Below are positions 22,290 through 34,813 of a DNA stretch of 64,000 bases, in pieces. The DNA comes from Falciphora oryzae (taxonomy: Eukaryota > Ascomycota > Sordariomycetes > Magnaporthales > Magnaporthaceae), in the NCBI GenBank assembly GCA_000733355.1, contig JNVV01000057.1, positions 62,001 through 126,000 of the forward strand. The letters run 5' to 3'. The notes under the pieces were generated by a model. The model had not been told where the DNA came from, ran no database searches, and saw only the letters and a program-made list of their open reading frames with translations. A program made the position numbers and the translations under genes. Positions within the stretch are counted from its first letter, which is position 1. Every line of letters starts with the position of its first letter.

Positions 22290-25200
22290 CGCGTTTCGAA
22301 ACCTTCCGAAGCCCGCTTAAAGGATGCGGCCGTACCTATGTCTTGTAGCACGCGGGGGTCTTTAGGCTTATCGGGGTTAAGCCGATAAAAAGCAATAACG
22401 TGCTACTTAAATTCGTCGGTATCAAAATGCTCCCAAAATTCCTACGTCTAATCCTTTTTGCGTAAGTAATCCTCCTACCGGACAAAATAACGAACCTTTC
22501 CTCCTATATTTATAAAGTTTATAACTTTTTTTACAACGAAATCTCTTACAACCGAAAGGGCCTTCTATAGTACCTGGTTAAGGTCAGGTTGTGCTTAAAT
22601 GCTAAAGCGGTAGGGTTTAATAAAGGATACGTGGAAAGCGTTATAAATTTTCCAAGCTTTAAGCAAAGCTAGCCGTACCGCCGTAGGAAAGATAACCTTA
22701 AAGATTTAGAAGGGCCCGAGCATTTTGGCATCGAGTTTTTTGGTAGGGCGACGGGTTTTTATGTGCCGGGCGTTTAGCATAACAAGCTGTCCTTTGGTAA
22801 GGACCGGCGAAAGGCTTCTCTTTTTGTCGGCCTAATGCTTTATCCGTTCCCGGGCTTTTTCGAAGTACCGTTTGGCTTTTTCGTGCACCTAGGTTATCTA
22901 GTGCCGGTAAAATTGGCTTATTGGATTGCGTACTCGTTTTGGGAAAGGGGGATTATTAGAAGCTGGGTAATACCCGTAGTTGGCGAAAAAGGGGGTAATG
23001 GAAGTATTTGCCGAAAATGTATTATTATAAGCAAATTCCGCCGTAGGTAACAGCTTAACCCAATCGGTTATTTCGTAGTTTACGAAGGATTTAAAGTAGG
23101 CTTTTAAGCTTTAGTTAAGCCTTTCGGTTTATCCATCCGTTTAGGGATGGAAGGCAGTGCTCATTTTTAGCTTTATACCTACCAGACGGAAGAAATCTTT
23201 CCACAAATGGCTTGTAAATCTGGAATCCCTATTAAAGATGATATCTAGGGGCACACCGTGCAATCGCTAGTATTTTTTGGCGAAAATGCGGATAAAATCA
23301 TCCGACTTTTTACCCTCGATTTTAAAAGGGACGAAATGCGCTATTTTGGTAAAAGGGTCTACCATTACCCAAATTAAATCGCATTTATCACTTAAAGGGA
23401 GGTCCGTAATGAAATCCATGGCCACCGTTTTCCAAGGCTGGTAATGCAGCTCCATAGGTTGTAAGGGTCTAAAGGGGGCATGCCTTAAGGCCTTATTGCG
23501 TTAGCACTCCAGGTATCCCCTTACGTATTCCCGGACTTTTGCCTTAATATTGGGCTACCAAAAGTGCCTAGTAATTAATTCGAAGGTTTTATCCATACCT
23601 ATATATCCAGCGACTTTTGTGTTATATTCGGACTTAAAAACTTCCTTTTGTAGGGCTTCCGTTAGCACCTACAATCTTTCCTTATAATAAAAAAAGCCAT
23701 CCTTAATTTCTTTACCCTTTTCGGGCTTCTAAAAGCGGCCTTAGTATTCGGAATCCGATATACCAGCTTGTTTAACTTTGTTAGTAAATTCCGTAGCCCA
23801 TTTTAAAACTGGAATACTGCAAAGCCGGCCTAGGGATAGGAGGAAAGAAGGTGCTCCTTGCGGCAAAACTTCTTCCATAAGGTTATCTCCTTATCCTTCC
23901 AAAGCCGAAATTCTTGCTGGGAAGTGTTTTTCTTGCAAAATCGTCGTAATCGGCTAATCCTCACTCCCCCCTTTTTTAAACTTGTGCTAGGGTAATTTCG
24001 ATAGCACATCGGCCTTTTCATTTTGCTTTTTTAGCCGGTAATTGATTATAAACTAATAACCAGCCAGCTATTGTGCCCATTTAGCTTGCCTTCGATTAAA
24101 GATTTTAGCCGTTAAGAAATATTCGAGGTTCCGGTAATTCGTATAAACCTTTATCTGGTGCTTTGCCCTTTCGAGGTAATGCCTCCACCTAGCGAAATAG
24201 TCGACGACCGCTAAAAGTTCCTTATCGTAAATTTTATAGTTAATTTCGGCGGGTGACATTTTGCGCGAATGGAAGGCAACGGGGTGCAGTTTGTTGGTTT
24301 CGGGGTCCCTTTGGGATAGCACCCTTCCAAGGGCAAAGTCCGAAGCGTTTACCTCGATTTGCGCCGGGAAAAACGGATCGAAATGCCGGAGTATCGGAAG
24401 CGAAACGAAAGCGACTTTAAAAGCCTCGAAGGCCTGGTCCATTTCGGAGGTCCATCGCCATTGGTTTTTTGGCAGGGCGTTAGCCGTCGTTATAGGCCTA
24501 ACGATTCCGGAAAACCCTTTGATAAACCTTTTATAAAAGTTAGCGAAGCCAATAAAGGATTGGGAGTCCTTAAGGCATTTGGGGGCTTCCCATTGCACAA
24601 TGGCGTCCATTTTATCCTTAAATATTGCGATGCCGTTAGGTCCTATTATATAACCAAGGAATTCGACTTCGTGCACCCCCCAAACGCATTTGCGAAGGGC
24701 TACGGCTAAATTATGCTTGGTAAAGCGGCGAAGCACTTCCTTTACCAAATTATCGTATTGTTCTTTAATCTCGGCGTATATCAAAAGGTCATTTAGATAT
24801 ACAAGGAGCCCGGTATCGATAAGGTTTATAAAAATATAGTTCATTATGCTTTGGAAGGTGGCGGGGGCGTTGATAAGGCCTATAGGCATAACCGTAAATT
24901 CGAAAACTCCGTATTTGCAACGAAAAACTATAAACTATTCGTGGCCTTTTTTTATTCGAATTAAGTTAAACCCGGTTTTAAGGTCGATTTTCGTTATCCA
25001 TTTGGCATTTCGAAATCGATCCTAAAGCTCCGTAATAAACGGGATAGGGTACCGAATCGGGATCGTTTTAGCGTTAACGTCCTTATAGTCGACCACTACC
25101 TTTAAAAAATTAAAGGGGTTTTTTTTATACGAACATAAGGGGCGAACTATTAGCAGTTTTGCATAGCCTAACTTTGCCGGTTCGCATATGCTTTCCCAAC

Positions 25201-28200
25201 CAAAGCTTTAAAACGTCCAGCTCCCTTTGGCTCATTTGGTATAGGGGTTTATAGGTTAATTAAGCTCCTTCTTTTAAGTGAATTTCGTAATCCTAGGGCT
25301 GATGATTGGGAAAGCGTGTAGCGGCCGCTTCCGTCATAATAGGAAGAAATTCCCTAAACTCCTTTAATACCGATTCGAGGCCGTTTAAATCTGCTTTGGC
25401 CACTTCTTTAGGGGAAGGAATACCATACCCGTACTTAATGGCGGCAATAGTCGCAGGCTCGACTATTTTTATATTTTCCCGAAAGCGTAAGCCTTTAGGT
25501 GGCCGTAAATCCGGCGGCTTTCGGGCCCGGGGCTTGTTGCACTTCCGGCATTTGTCCAAATCCATACGGATATCCCGAAGGTCGCGATCTAATAAACTTA
25601 ACGGTAGGTATTACCTTTGCCATGCGAAAAGTAGGATAACGTCGCAATCTGGATCCGTAAAACTAATTTCGAACGTTTTTATGGAATAGTGCGTTTTATG
25701 CCGGAGGGTAACGTCGACCACTAGTTGCTTTCCGGCCCTTAGTTCGACCGCCCCTAAAAAAGTAGTTATAATGCGGGGAATAGCTTTGTCGACCAAATGC
25801 CCTAGAAGCTACTTGGCTATTTTGTCCGAAATAACCTTCGTATCGCTGCCTCCGTTTAAAAAAACCCGAACAGGTATCTCCTTCGATCCTTTTGCCCGTA
25901 TATACATACGGAAAATCGGCCTTACGAGCTTTTTATCCGTTAGGGGCCTTCGGGCAGCAGCGACGGTCGATGGTTGTTAACAGTTATCGTCCGATTCCGA
26001 ATTTGACAGCTCGAAGATTCGGGATCCGGTAAAGGCGTTTCCTTCTAAGGCTTCCGAAACGAGGCCGGCGATTTTAGCCTTTTTAGCTTGTGGCTGTTCC
26101 TCCTGTTCGTCCGTTGCAGGGCGTTTAGAGATGGATTTAGCTCCGGCCGTTTTTGCAGGTGCAAAAGGAAATTCCTTGCCGTTAGTGTCCTTTTTGGCGT
26201 AGCATTCCAACGTATGGTGCCCTTCTCTTCCGCAGCGCTAGCAGTTGGCTTTGGCCAACTTTTGTGCGTTGATATCGCGTTGTTCGACCCTTTCGAATGC
26301 CAGTTTGGTCGTAGTTTAAACGTTACTTTTTTTGTCGGCTTTATCGTTAACCTTCTTTCCGGAACGGGAGCTTGAGGATGGATTTTGGCTTTTGTTTTTG
26401 GAGCTTTTGCTTTGGCGACGGCCCGCGTTCGAGCGTTCCGAAATTGAAACGGGCTCGTTTTTTCCCTTATCTTTCGGGGTTAGCCCAAGGTTTTGGAGCA
26501 TAACCTCGTAGATTTTGCCGGCCTCCTAGATTGCAGCAAGGAATTCTTCGTCCGTATTAAGGACTCTTTCGTAACGGGAATATACCAATTTGGTAATTTT
26601 TTTTGGAAGGGTGCGGGAAATGTGCTTTTTGAATATGACGCCGGACCATTGGATTATTTCGTTAAGGTTAAGGAGCTTAGTAAGGTATTGAACGGTATCT
26701 TTTTTGTATTTAAGCTCCCGCATTTTTTTAGCGTTGCGGTGGTGTTTGGTGGCGTTCCGGAAGCGTTTTTGTAGTGCCGCCGAATAGGCCCGCCAGTTGT
26801 TTTCGAGTTGCGCGCTTTGAAGGGACCGAAGGCGTTAATGGTGCTAAATTTGTGCGTTTTGCGTAAATAGGGACCCGACCCAGTTGATTTTAACTGTATC
26901 GTTAGGAAAGTTTTCGACGTAGGTTTTTATATAGGAGGTAACGCGAAGCTATTATGGCCTAAATTTAGCCAGGTCCTTGCCGTTGTAATTGGGTGGCTTG
27001 TTAAGCTGGACTGGGTTGATAACGGCCGTAGGGATCGGACCACGCGGGCGAGCAGTTCCTTGTTGGATGGCTTTGATGAGGTCCCGCAAATCGGGGTTTT
27101 TGGAGGCCCGTCCGTTATTTTCGGGGGCATCGTTTTCCGAGGAGGTGTTCGAAGGTTCCGAAGGTTCCGAAGGAATAGCAATATGCTCGGGAGGTTCGTT
27201 AGGTGGCTTTTGGGGAGGCCTTTAAAGAAGTTCTTCAAAGCTTCCGGAGTGTTTGGGACCTGCCGTTGCGGCTTTGTACTGTTATTGGGCAGCGGAGGCA
27301 GTAGCCCGAATTTGTTGCCGTCGGAGGTTATCGGATGATAGGGGGTCTTGAAGACCTTGGCGTGATGATGCCGACGTTTTAAGCGCCGATTGGGGTAGCG
27401 GTTTCTCCGTAAAAGGGACGGGTTCTTCCCTTTTTGGAGTGCTTTGACGTGAGCCCGGTGGAAGGGACGACCTTTGGAAGGCCGAAAGTACCGTAGCTGA
27501 TTTAGGCCGCCTTTTTTATGCCGCAAATCGCCGGCTTTCCCGTACGGCGTCCTTAACGAGCTGATGCGTTTGGGCTAATATGCGCCGTTCGGCATTAGTG
27601 AGGGCTTCGGGCGATACGTGCTTTTTAGTTAGGAGATCCTGGATCTGGGCATCCTTATTGACGGCCCAGTTAGTGACTCCTTTTTCGAAGGTGGAAAGTC
27701 GTGCTTGTAGGTCCTGCAAATGGTTTTGTTAGGCCCGAGTAACGTCCCGGAGTTAAATTAGGGCTTCCGAACGGATTTGTTGCTCTTTGGCCAAAGTGGC
27801 GACTGTGGCCCAAACTTGTTATGCAAATGCCTAGCTTTTTCCGATAATCCGTTGCCGGAATGCCTTTTGTTGGTTGGCGGAAGCGATTAGGCCTTTTTTA
27901 TATAAAGAAACGACGGTATGGTACGCGTGGGTGATGCGGTCGTAATGGGTCCTAATTTCGCGGATTTGTTCCCGATCGGCGAGGATTTCCTGGCTCATAC
28001 CTCGGGATAGGGCCGAAATTGCTTCGTGCGTATTGATGAATTCCCGCTGGATTTCGGTCATCCAGCCCGGGGGGTTTTAAAAGCGTCCTACGGATATAAA
28101 GGCTTGTTGTTCGAGGGCTATGTCGAAGGGGGGTGCCGAATATAGGATAAGTGCCTTTTAATCGTTGAGCATAGGTGTATTTTGACGTTCTTTCGGTGCA

Positions 28201-28590
28201 AACCGGGAGGGGCTTTCGGGGGCTTTTCCGGCCGCTTTTTTAAATTGGGCCGGCATAGTATCGGTAGGTATACCGGAATCGTTAGGTAAAGAAGGGGATT
28301 TTATAGCCGGCATGCTAAAGTCGTTTGGTAAGGAAGGAGATGTCGTTGCAGACGAGATAAGGGGGTCCGGTTCCTTGTATTCCTGGGCAGAGTAAAATCC
28401 CAAGGGTATAAGGGAGAATTTCCGGCCTTTTTTAGAGTCCCGTGGTTTTTTTAGGGCGATTGAGAGGGTAAAACGACCCTTTTGTATATTTTTTTCGCTT
28501 TTACCCGTTTGAGAACACCAGTGACAGTTAAAATGTTTGTGGTGTGGCCTTAGGGTTTTATTCGCTAAAGAAGGCAACAGTTGGAGCTTG
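22290..28590 (-). pseudogene. gag-pol of chromovirus copy 4, disrupted
   Basis: Read right to left. Gag (about 28577-25980) has the MTEIQREFINTHEAISALSR coiled-coil-like block at 28061 and a damaged zinc knuckle near 26250 (its first cysteine is now a stop). Protease region is near 25900-25615, RT and RNase H at 24889-24068, integrase near 23600-22650 with AMDFITDLPLS (23455-23267), and the chromodomain near 22560-22400. The RT active site is YLND, a different RIP hit from the YLDN of copies 2 and 3, so the copies were mutated at least partly independently. Gag through protease is one frame. A one-base indel between about 25290 and 24890 puts RT and integrase in another. Confidence 0.9.
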
Positions 28591-28676
28591 GGGGTGCCGA
28601 CTGACAGGGCTTTTCCAGAGCTTAGGAGGAAAGATAGTGAGGCTTCCGTTAGGGGGCAGAGCGTAGAAAGATTATT

Positions 28677-28971
28677 TGTAACAAGGGGTTAAAGACGGTT
28701 TGGAGAAAGAATTTTTAGATTGCAGATAATCTTTTTATGGGCTTAAGAGATGCTTGAGGAGGAAGGAATCTTTCGTGAAGGATATAGGAGATGGCAGGGT
28801 TTATATAGACCCTTTGTGATCCGTGCGAAGTATCGAGTACATGATTCACACTGCCTTCCGACCTTTACCGCTTGGCCTTAGGGCCGTTGACCGCTTATGC
28901 GGGTCTTCGACCTTCCGTGAGGCCGACTCGTGATGCCGACTAGTTAGGTCCACGGGTTCTTCCGTGTGATA
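28677..28971 (-). repeat. 5' LTR of chromovirus copy 4
   Basis: 295 bp in reverse orientation. The adjoining internal sequence (28661-28676) is the reverse complement of the primer-binding site AATAATCTTTCTACGC, unmutated. Confidence 0.93.
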
Positions 28972-29949
28972 TAATATAAGGACTGGCTGGACTTTGGAAA
29001 ACGGTTAGGGGTTACCGTTAACCCGGTTACGAGGCTATATTTCGCCAGCGATTAAGCCTAGGAGGCGTTCCTTTCGATCCGGCCTGCCGCCCGTTAAATG
29101 CGCAAAAGGCCTTTTTTCCGCCCGGACTTCCACGAGGCCGCATTTGCCGGCAATTAGGCAATAGGGGAACAAATCGCTACGGCCGCCCAACGCCTATACG
29201 ACGTCCGGCAAACCAGGGAAGGCCGCGGAAAACGGCCCTCTAGTAGGGCCGGGCACCTTACGGTAGCGGAAGCCCAACTCCACGTCGGAAATCGCCTTTT
29301 AGAAACTGCACAAACGTTAGCCCGGGCCGGATCCGGATTTAACTGGGGCTTAACCCCTTCGAGTACGAAGTCCTCCCCGGCCGGCCGGACGCCTTGTAGG
29401 CGTTGGTTAAAGCACGAGCCCTAGATACAAGCCGCAAAGGAGCTGCGAAAGTACCCCTAAGACAATTTATCAGGCGAAATCAAACGGAAATTAATCCGGA
29501 CCTTTAAAAAAGACGAAGGGATAGCTTACTAATGGTTAAACGACGTTAAAGACAGGGAAATAATAGTAAATTTGGTGCAAAGCGACGAGCTGGATTTGTA
29601 GTAGCGATTAAACGGTTCAAATAAAGGTATTCTCGTAATCGGGCGGCTTGTCTTAATGGAGTTATAAAAAAATATTATTGTTAGTTTTTCTTTTAAATAA
29701 CGTGGTTCATTAGTGAGTGACGCACATTAGCGAGTAACGCACCCAACCCCCAACCATTCGACAATCGACGCGCATACCAACCCAATAACGCCAGGAATCT
29801 ATTCAAACTACTCGGAACTGTATACATCAGATATCTTTACTTCTTCCTGACAGGTGCGCGCATTGTGTCCGGTTTTGCCGCAAATGCTACATCGCCGTCG
29901 AGTCGTCGTCGCCCTCCTTTTTTAACCCCCATAATCGCGCATTTTTTAC

Positions 29950-31846
29950 TATAACTATCCATCTAGCTCCTTCTGGTCTAAAACATTTCGTACCTCGTCG
30001 ATAGTAAGTGACCCTTTAAATCGGACACGTGTTTTTTTGGCCCTCCGGCGTTTGCTTAATGCTTCGTTCGCCTTTCGTAATTTGGAGCACTTTTCCTCCA
30101 AAAGGTTAACCCGATGTATAATTGCCCTAGCCCCTTTCGCAAACTGGTCCACAACCGCTAGCATAAATGTCGGAAAGCTGCTTTAATAATTGGAAATTCG
30201 AGTTTTAATATATTTAAATTGCGAAATTGCTTCCCTAACTGTTTTAAGCGTTTTAAAGGTCCAAGGTTCGGGGTCGTTTAAAGGCGTTTTCGGGGGAGTT
30301 GGAATTCGTAGCTTTATATCCAGCTTTTTTAAAACCGAATTTAGATTAAAAGGAGCAAAACCAGCCCCTCTAAAGCCTTTTTAAATATTTCCTTCGGTTA
30401 TAAAGTTAAAAAATGCCGTTTTAAACGCTAAAAAGAACTCGACCTTAGTTACGTAGCTAACGTGTAACCTTATTAGGTTTTCGATTTATCGACCGTACGC
30501 CTGCTTTATTAGGCCGAAACACCCAACATCAAGCGGCTAAAAAAAGTAAAACGAATGCGAAAATATGCAAAGCGTAATAATGTTGTGTTTTTAGCAATAA
30601 AGCTCGAAATCCGTCAAATGGTGGCTTTCGTAGCCGTCTAATACTAACAAACGATAGGACCCCGTAAAACGAACTGTAATGTGTTGTCACACGGAAGAAC
30701 CTGTGGACTCACCTAATCGGCCCCACAGAAGGTCCGGGAACCGGTATAGGTGCCCAACGGCCCCGAGGCCCAAAGGCCGAAAGCCGGAAGGGCAGTGTGA
30801 ATCATGTACTTAATACTTTGCACGGATCACAGGGTGGTTTATATAAACCCTGCTATTTCCTATGTCCTCCATGAAAGATTCCTTCTTCCTCAAGCATCTC
30901 TTGAGCCCATAGAAAGATTATCTGCAATATAGAGATCCTTCTCCAAGCCGTCTTTGACCCCTTGTTACAGATTCCTTCTTCCTCAAGCATCTCTTGAGCC
31001 CATAGAAAGATTATCTGCAATATAGAGATCCTTCTCCAAGCCGTCTTTAACCCCTTGTTACATGTGTTTATCGAAATACTGGATCCATTCCAAACCGAGT
31101 TCGTTCGTAATCCACCCGTTAGCGCTTGTTGCGATAACTTAATTACGTAAAAAGTCGGTTTCCGAATACTAATTGGCTAAATGGTATTGCCTTTTAACGA
31201 TAATAAAAGGAAAGACCGCTTAACCGCAACAGTTAACCTTTTAAATAACTGTAACCCATTCCCGGTTACCAAATTAAACCAGCTTTGCTTTACTACGGCC
31301 TTCCGATGTTATAATAACTATAACGGCGGCAATTATGCTCATAAAAAAGCCGGTTTCGTCGAAGTTATAAATGTCGTTATCCTGGATGCCATATTTGGCT
31401 ATAATGTTCTATATAAAATCGAACTACGCAAAAACGAGCTTGGGATTTTCGCATTTGGCCCTTTAATAGTCGTACTTTCGAATCTAACGCGTGCCGAGCT
31501 TTGCGCGGCGCTTAACGAACTTATCAACCCAGCACTTGCTAACAGTGCCCGCGTCGCGTTCGGCAAGCAATCGGTTGGCCATAGCTTCAACACCAAAAGG
31601 CCGGGGAGGAAATGCGCGAAAATCCAATTCGAATATGTATTTAACAAGCGCCTCCTTTTCGGATTCCGTTAATTTCCGTAATTTGGGCATGCAGTCGCGT
31701 CGAGGAGGTTGGCCAGCACGTCGGCGACGCAGCGTGGCTTTAAGGACGTTGTAGATTTTAGCGGCCGAACGCATGCTCAATTGCGCATTAGATTGCATTG
31801 CCCGTATGGCAAAAACAATTCTAGCTTCGTTGGATGTAGATGCCAT
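29950..31846 (-). pseudogene. Fot1/pogo transposase, disrupted
   Basis: Starts at 31846 with MASTSNEARIVFAIRAMQSN, the psq-type helix-turn-helix typical of fungal pogo transposases. A CENP-B-like segment with FPPRPFGVEAMANRLLAERD follows. The DDE part follows in other frames: FDETGF near 31345, and RLLVLDGYESH near 30640 on the far side of the inserted LTR. Removing the LTR and one TGTGT copy restores the frame across YFDKHITVRFTGSYRLLVLD. Frameshifts near 31490 and several stops kill the gene. The enzyme cuts and pastes the element at TA sites. Confidence 0.82.
30685..31062. repeat. Solo chromovirus-type LTR with an internal 93-bp duplication
   Basis: TGTCACACGG...CCCCTTGTTACA, flanked by perfect TGTGT duplications (30680-30684 and 31063-31067). 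The last 93 bases are doubled in tandem (30877-30969 and 30970-31062), the copies differing by about one transition. The single-unit length is 285 bp. The sequence diverges from the 295-bp LTR in its first third, so it is a related subfamily. Confidence 0.9.
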
Positions 31847-31946
31847 TTGTAGTTGTTAAGCAATTGAGGTTGGAAATGGGAGACGCGAGTCGCGATAGAA
31901 AACGCGTTATTCGCTAATATGCGTCACTTACTAATAAACCACGTTA

Positions 31947-32485
31947 TCGTTAGAGTCGAAGGTTTAAATACCACGGAGATTACTATTAGGCAGGTTACTA
32001 TAAACACCACCACTCGCTTTTAAATAAATAAAATTAACGTTAATCCGGCCGCAGGTTACAGCATTTAATTGGCTTCGAAAAAGCGATTAAAATGCACCAA
32101 GTCTCGATAAAAACAAACGCCGGAATTATCGTAAAAAATTACCGCAAATTAGCCGGTAAAGCTCAAAGGGTGCCGCCTTTGGAATGCGATACCTACTTGG
32201 ACCCAAAAAACCTATAACATAAACGATCGCTACAGCATTTGTTACCTAAATAAACAACGCTTACATACGCCTAATACGATCCCTTAATTCAATCGCCGGC
32301 CGCCACTTTAATTTTTATCCGTTCCTTTCGAAAAAGGTACCATTCGACTCGCTTTAACGAAAGCAATCGAACGCTACCTTTGGTGCATGGAATTGGTCAT
32401 TTTTCGCTACGCTAAACCTGTTAATCCTACTATAAAAACCACTACCACGTCGCCGTTTTCAACTAACCTCCTTTTTAAACCAATA
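31947..32485. other. Harbinger internal spacer
   Basis: RIP-affected sequence between the Fot1 element and the MITE. A + strand frame with stops reads HLIGFEKAIKMHQVS and onward for about 130 codons, but I recognise nothing in it. Confidence 0.4.
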
Positions 32486-32496
32486 ACGTGGTTCAC

Positions 32497-32547
32497 AAGC
32501 GAGCGACACACACAAGCGAGCGACACACACAAGCGAGCGACACACTT
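32497..32547 (+). repeat. Tandem 17-bp subterminal repeats
   Basis: Three back-to-back copies of ACAAGCGAGCGACACAC in the left arm of the MITE. The right arm (about 41723-41757) has two. They are likely transposase-binding sites. Confidence 0.8.
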
Positions 32548-32908
32548 GAAAAATGCATATTAAACAGCGTTTTTTTACAATTAAATAATTCGCTCAATTT
32601 AACGCCAAATTTAACAAGAATTTATATATATTCATACTACCGTTATGTCTATATAAGACCTCGGTGCCTCTACTATGTAATATTTACATGTAAAAACCCT
32701 TGAACTCGTCCTCGGGTGCGTATCGCCCCCGCTCCGGAGCCTGGGAGTAAAAACTATATCTGCTCTTCGTATACGGTCCTACTGTGTTGAACAGTGGTAC
32801 CGTCTGCTTATCTTCATGCGACTGCTCGTAAGGGTTCCGTCGTGGAAGCGTCCTTGTAATCAGTAGAACAAAAGGAAAATACGTAAGGGAATAAAGGTAT
32901 GTTGCGCC

Positions 32909-33154
32909 GGGGCAGCGTCTCGGTGCCGGGTTTCGCCCTCGTAGCGAAACGGCTGTATTGGTACTCGTATTGTGGCGTCCTAGTGTAGCTTTTCCGCGTA
33001 AATTGGCCCGGTTCCGCTCCGGGTCCCAACCGGGGCAGCGCTTTAGTGTCGGGTTTCGCCCTCGTAGCGGAATGTTTGTATTGGTACTCGTATTATAGCG
33101 CCCTAATGTGGCTTTTTCGCGTAAATTGGCCCGGCTCTACTCCGGGTCCCAGCC
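32909..33154 (+). repeat. Two 123-bp tandem repeats
   Basis: Units at 32909-33031 and 33032-33154. They share GGGTTTCGCCCTCGTAGCG, TTGGTACTCGTATT and CGCGTAAATTGGCCCGG, and differ mainly by transitions. They are GC-richer than the surroundings. Confidence 0.8.
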
Positions 33155-33591
33155 GCGGGCGGGCCCTCCGGGTTTAGCGTTTTGCTTCGTGACTTTAGGT
33201 GATTCAGTTTTTAGTAGGTGCCCGCTTCCGGGGCCGTTGCTCCGCGTGCGGTTCGGGTCCGCCTTTATAGCTTGCATTTAATTTTTCTGTTGGTTGCTTC
33301 CCTTTTTTTGGATCGCGTTATTTAGGTAACTCTTTTTTATTGCTGCGTTATCGTACGTTATAGTTTCTGGTAGTAACTTCCCTTTGTTTCCTTCCGGATC
33401 CGGGTTTCTACCGGCCTTTTTTTTCCCAATTACAAAAGGCCCTCTTTCCTTCCTTCCTTTCTCCCTTTCGCTCTTTTTTTACCACCGTTTCCGGTCCTGC
33501 CCTTTTGCCCGCGCTTCCTTTTTTCCTGCCTGCATTTAAGTTCCTGCTCGCTCGCGCCTCGTTTCCCCTCCGTTTCCTATTTTTTTGCAGC

Positions 33592-34800
33592 ATAGCTCCC
33601 AAAAATAAAGCTTTTAAATCTCCCCGCGGTGGTGGTGGTGGCGGTCGCGGTGGCAATCCCGGCAACGGAGCCACAGGCGGTGGCCGCGCCGTTCCCGCCG
33701 CTGCAGCTAGTGGCAATAGTGGTAGTGGTAGTAGCGGTAGCAATCGTTTTCGCAATCGCCCTCCGTTTGCGGACGAAAACAACGGCAGCGGTTTAAACGA
33801 CGGCAGCTTAGGCGACGGCGTCCAGGACCCTCGTATTAAAACTGTAGGTGCGGCTTTGCTCCGTTCCTTTCCCTATTTTGTTATTAATTTCCTCTTTTCC
33901 TCCCAACCCTACCGCTTATACAATTAATCGGAGTATTTGCCGGCGGTCGAAGTCCCCGACAACTGCGTCTCTTACGACGATATGGTATATATTTGCCGCC
34001 CCGCTATCCTTCCTATTCCGCCTCTTTAATTTCCCAATCCCTCGTATAAAATATGCGTTAGCTATTTTTAACGTTTCGCTAACGGCATTAACGGTACCGG
34101 TACTATACGCTGGTGCTATTACAAAGCTTGTATGTAACGCTCCTTATCCTGCTTTTTTCCGCTCCGTTTCCGGTTTTACTAACATAATAATTCCAATTAC
34201 TAAAGGCTTTATTTGTGTGGGCTGCATTTAATCGCGTAGTGCTTGCGTTTAGGTTAATCGCTCCCTTTTAGTATCCGTTCGCGATTTCGTCGCTAACGTT
34301 TCGTTCCCGTCGCGGTAGCTTCCTACTAATTCTAAGGACCAGGTTGCCGCTATTTTTTGTACCTACTATCGCTATATGCAATCCCTGCCTAAAATTAGTG
34401 CGGACCGCGATATTGCGTTTACGGATGTCTATGCTATTGCTAAAATATATACCGCTTTTATTCCGGGCCGCTATTTATCCTATCCTAACATTTCTTTTTT
34501 TTCCAAGTTCGCTATACTGGTTTAAAGCATGCGATCGCCGGGTATTACCGTATTTCGAAGGATATCCTTAAACGGTCCGGTATTTTTTCCGGCGCCGGGT
34601 TTAACCGCTTGTTCCTTACCAATTTTAGGAATGCCTTCGCTATTGTGGCTGCTTTTAATGGTTCGGGTTTAGTCCGCTCCCCCTTCGGTAACATAATGCC
34701 CCCGGGCTAAGCTATATTGGGCTGGGCCGAAAGGATCGTTATTAAATAGAGCACGGAAAATCGCACTCGGATGGAAAAGCTGGCTTTTAAGCGGGCTAAA
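33592..34800 (+). pseudogene. Degenerate + strand ORF with Gly-rich start, family unknown
   Basis: After an ATA that may be a RIP-altered ATG, the + strand reads APKNKAFKSPRGGGGGGRGG, then a Gly/Ser/Asn-rich stretch and GDGVQDPRIKTVGAALLRSF. It then continues with many CAA/CAG-type stops to ERIVIK and TRMEKLAFKRAKIRVG just before the MITE at 34814. The start resembles the low-complexity head of a gag-like protein. The frame is opposite to the LINE genes. I cannot name the family, and the coding nature of the second half is uncertain. Confidence 0.35.
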
Positions 34801-34813
34801 ATACGGGTAGGTA

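Larger units (their letters stand above)
21975..28971 (-). mobile_element. Complete Ty3/gypsy chromovirus, copy 4
   Basis: A 6,997-bp minus-strand copy of the same family as at 6646-13628, with 295-bp LTRs at 21975-22269 (3') and 28677-28971 (5'). The target duplication is CAATA (21970-21974) versus TAATA (28972-28976), differing by one C-to-T change that fits RIP after insertion. It is inserted in the Myb-like ORF of the Harbinger element. Confidence 0.95.
21419..29667 (+). pseudogene. Myb/SANT-like ORF of the Harbinger element, split by a gypsy insertion
   Basis: N-terminal part at 21419-21974, C-terminal part at 28977-29667. PIF/Harbinger elements usually encode a Myb-like protein that brings the transposase to the DNA ends. 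Here a trihelix/SANT-like region starts SDWTADQLLAFLETLAKAG. After removing the gypsy element and one CAATA copy, the coding sequence runs LKAQYKDWLDFGKRLG in one frame, and that frame stays aligned to the TAA at 29665-29667. Upstream, a one-base shift is needed in the AAAA/GGG runs near 21930-21945 to join the halves of the domain. The 5' part is almost undamaged. The 3' part carries several RIP stops (CAA/CAG and TGG changes). Confidence 0.72.
29700..31944 (-). mobile_element. Fot1/pogo-type Tc1-mariner transposon
   Basis: Inverted ends start ACGTGGTTCATTAGTGAGTG (left) and ACGTGGTTTATTAGTAAGTG (right, in reverse), each flanked by TA (29698-29699 and 31945-31946). Without the solo LTR and its duplication the element is about 1.86 kb, a normal Fot1 size. 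It is inserted just after the stop codon of the Harbinger Myb-like ORF. Confidence 0.88.

Noticed and set aside
32497..32547. CRISPR-like repeats
   Set aside because: Direct tandem units without spacers, inside a eukaryotic transposon end.
33408..33782. Minus-strand frame antisense to the Gly-rich ORF
   Set aside because: Low-complexity Pro/Leu stretch, the complement of Gly codons; no support.
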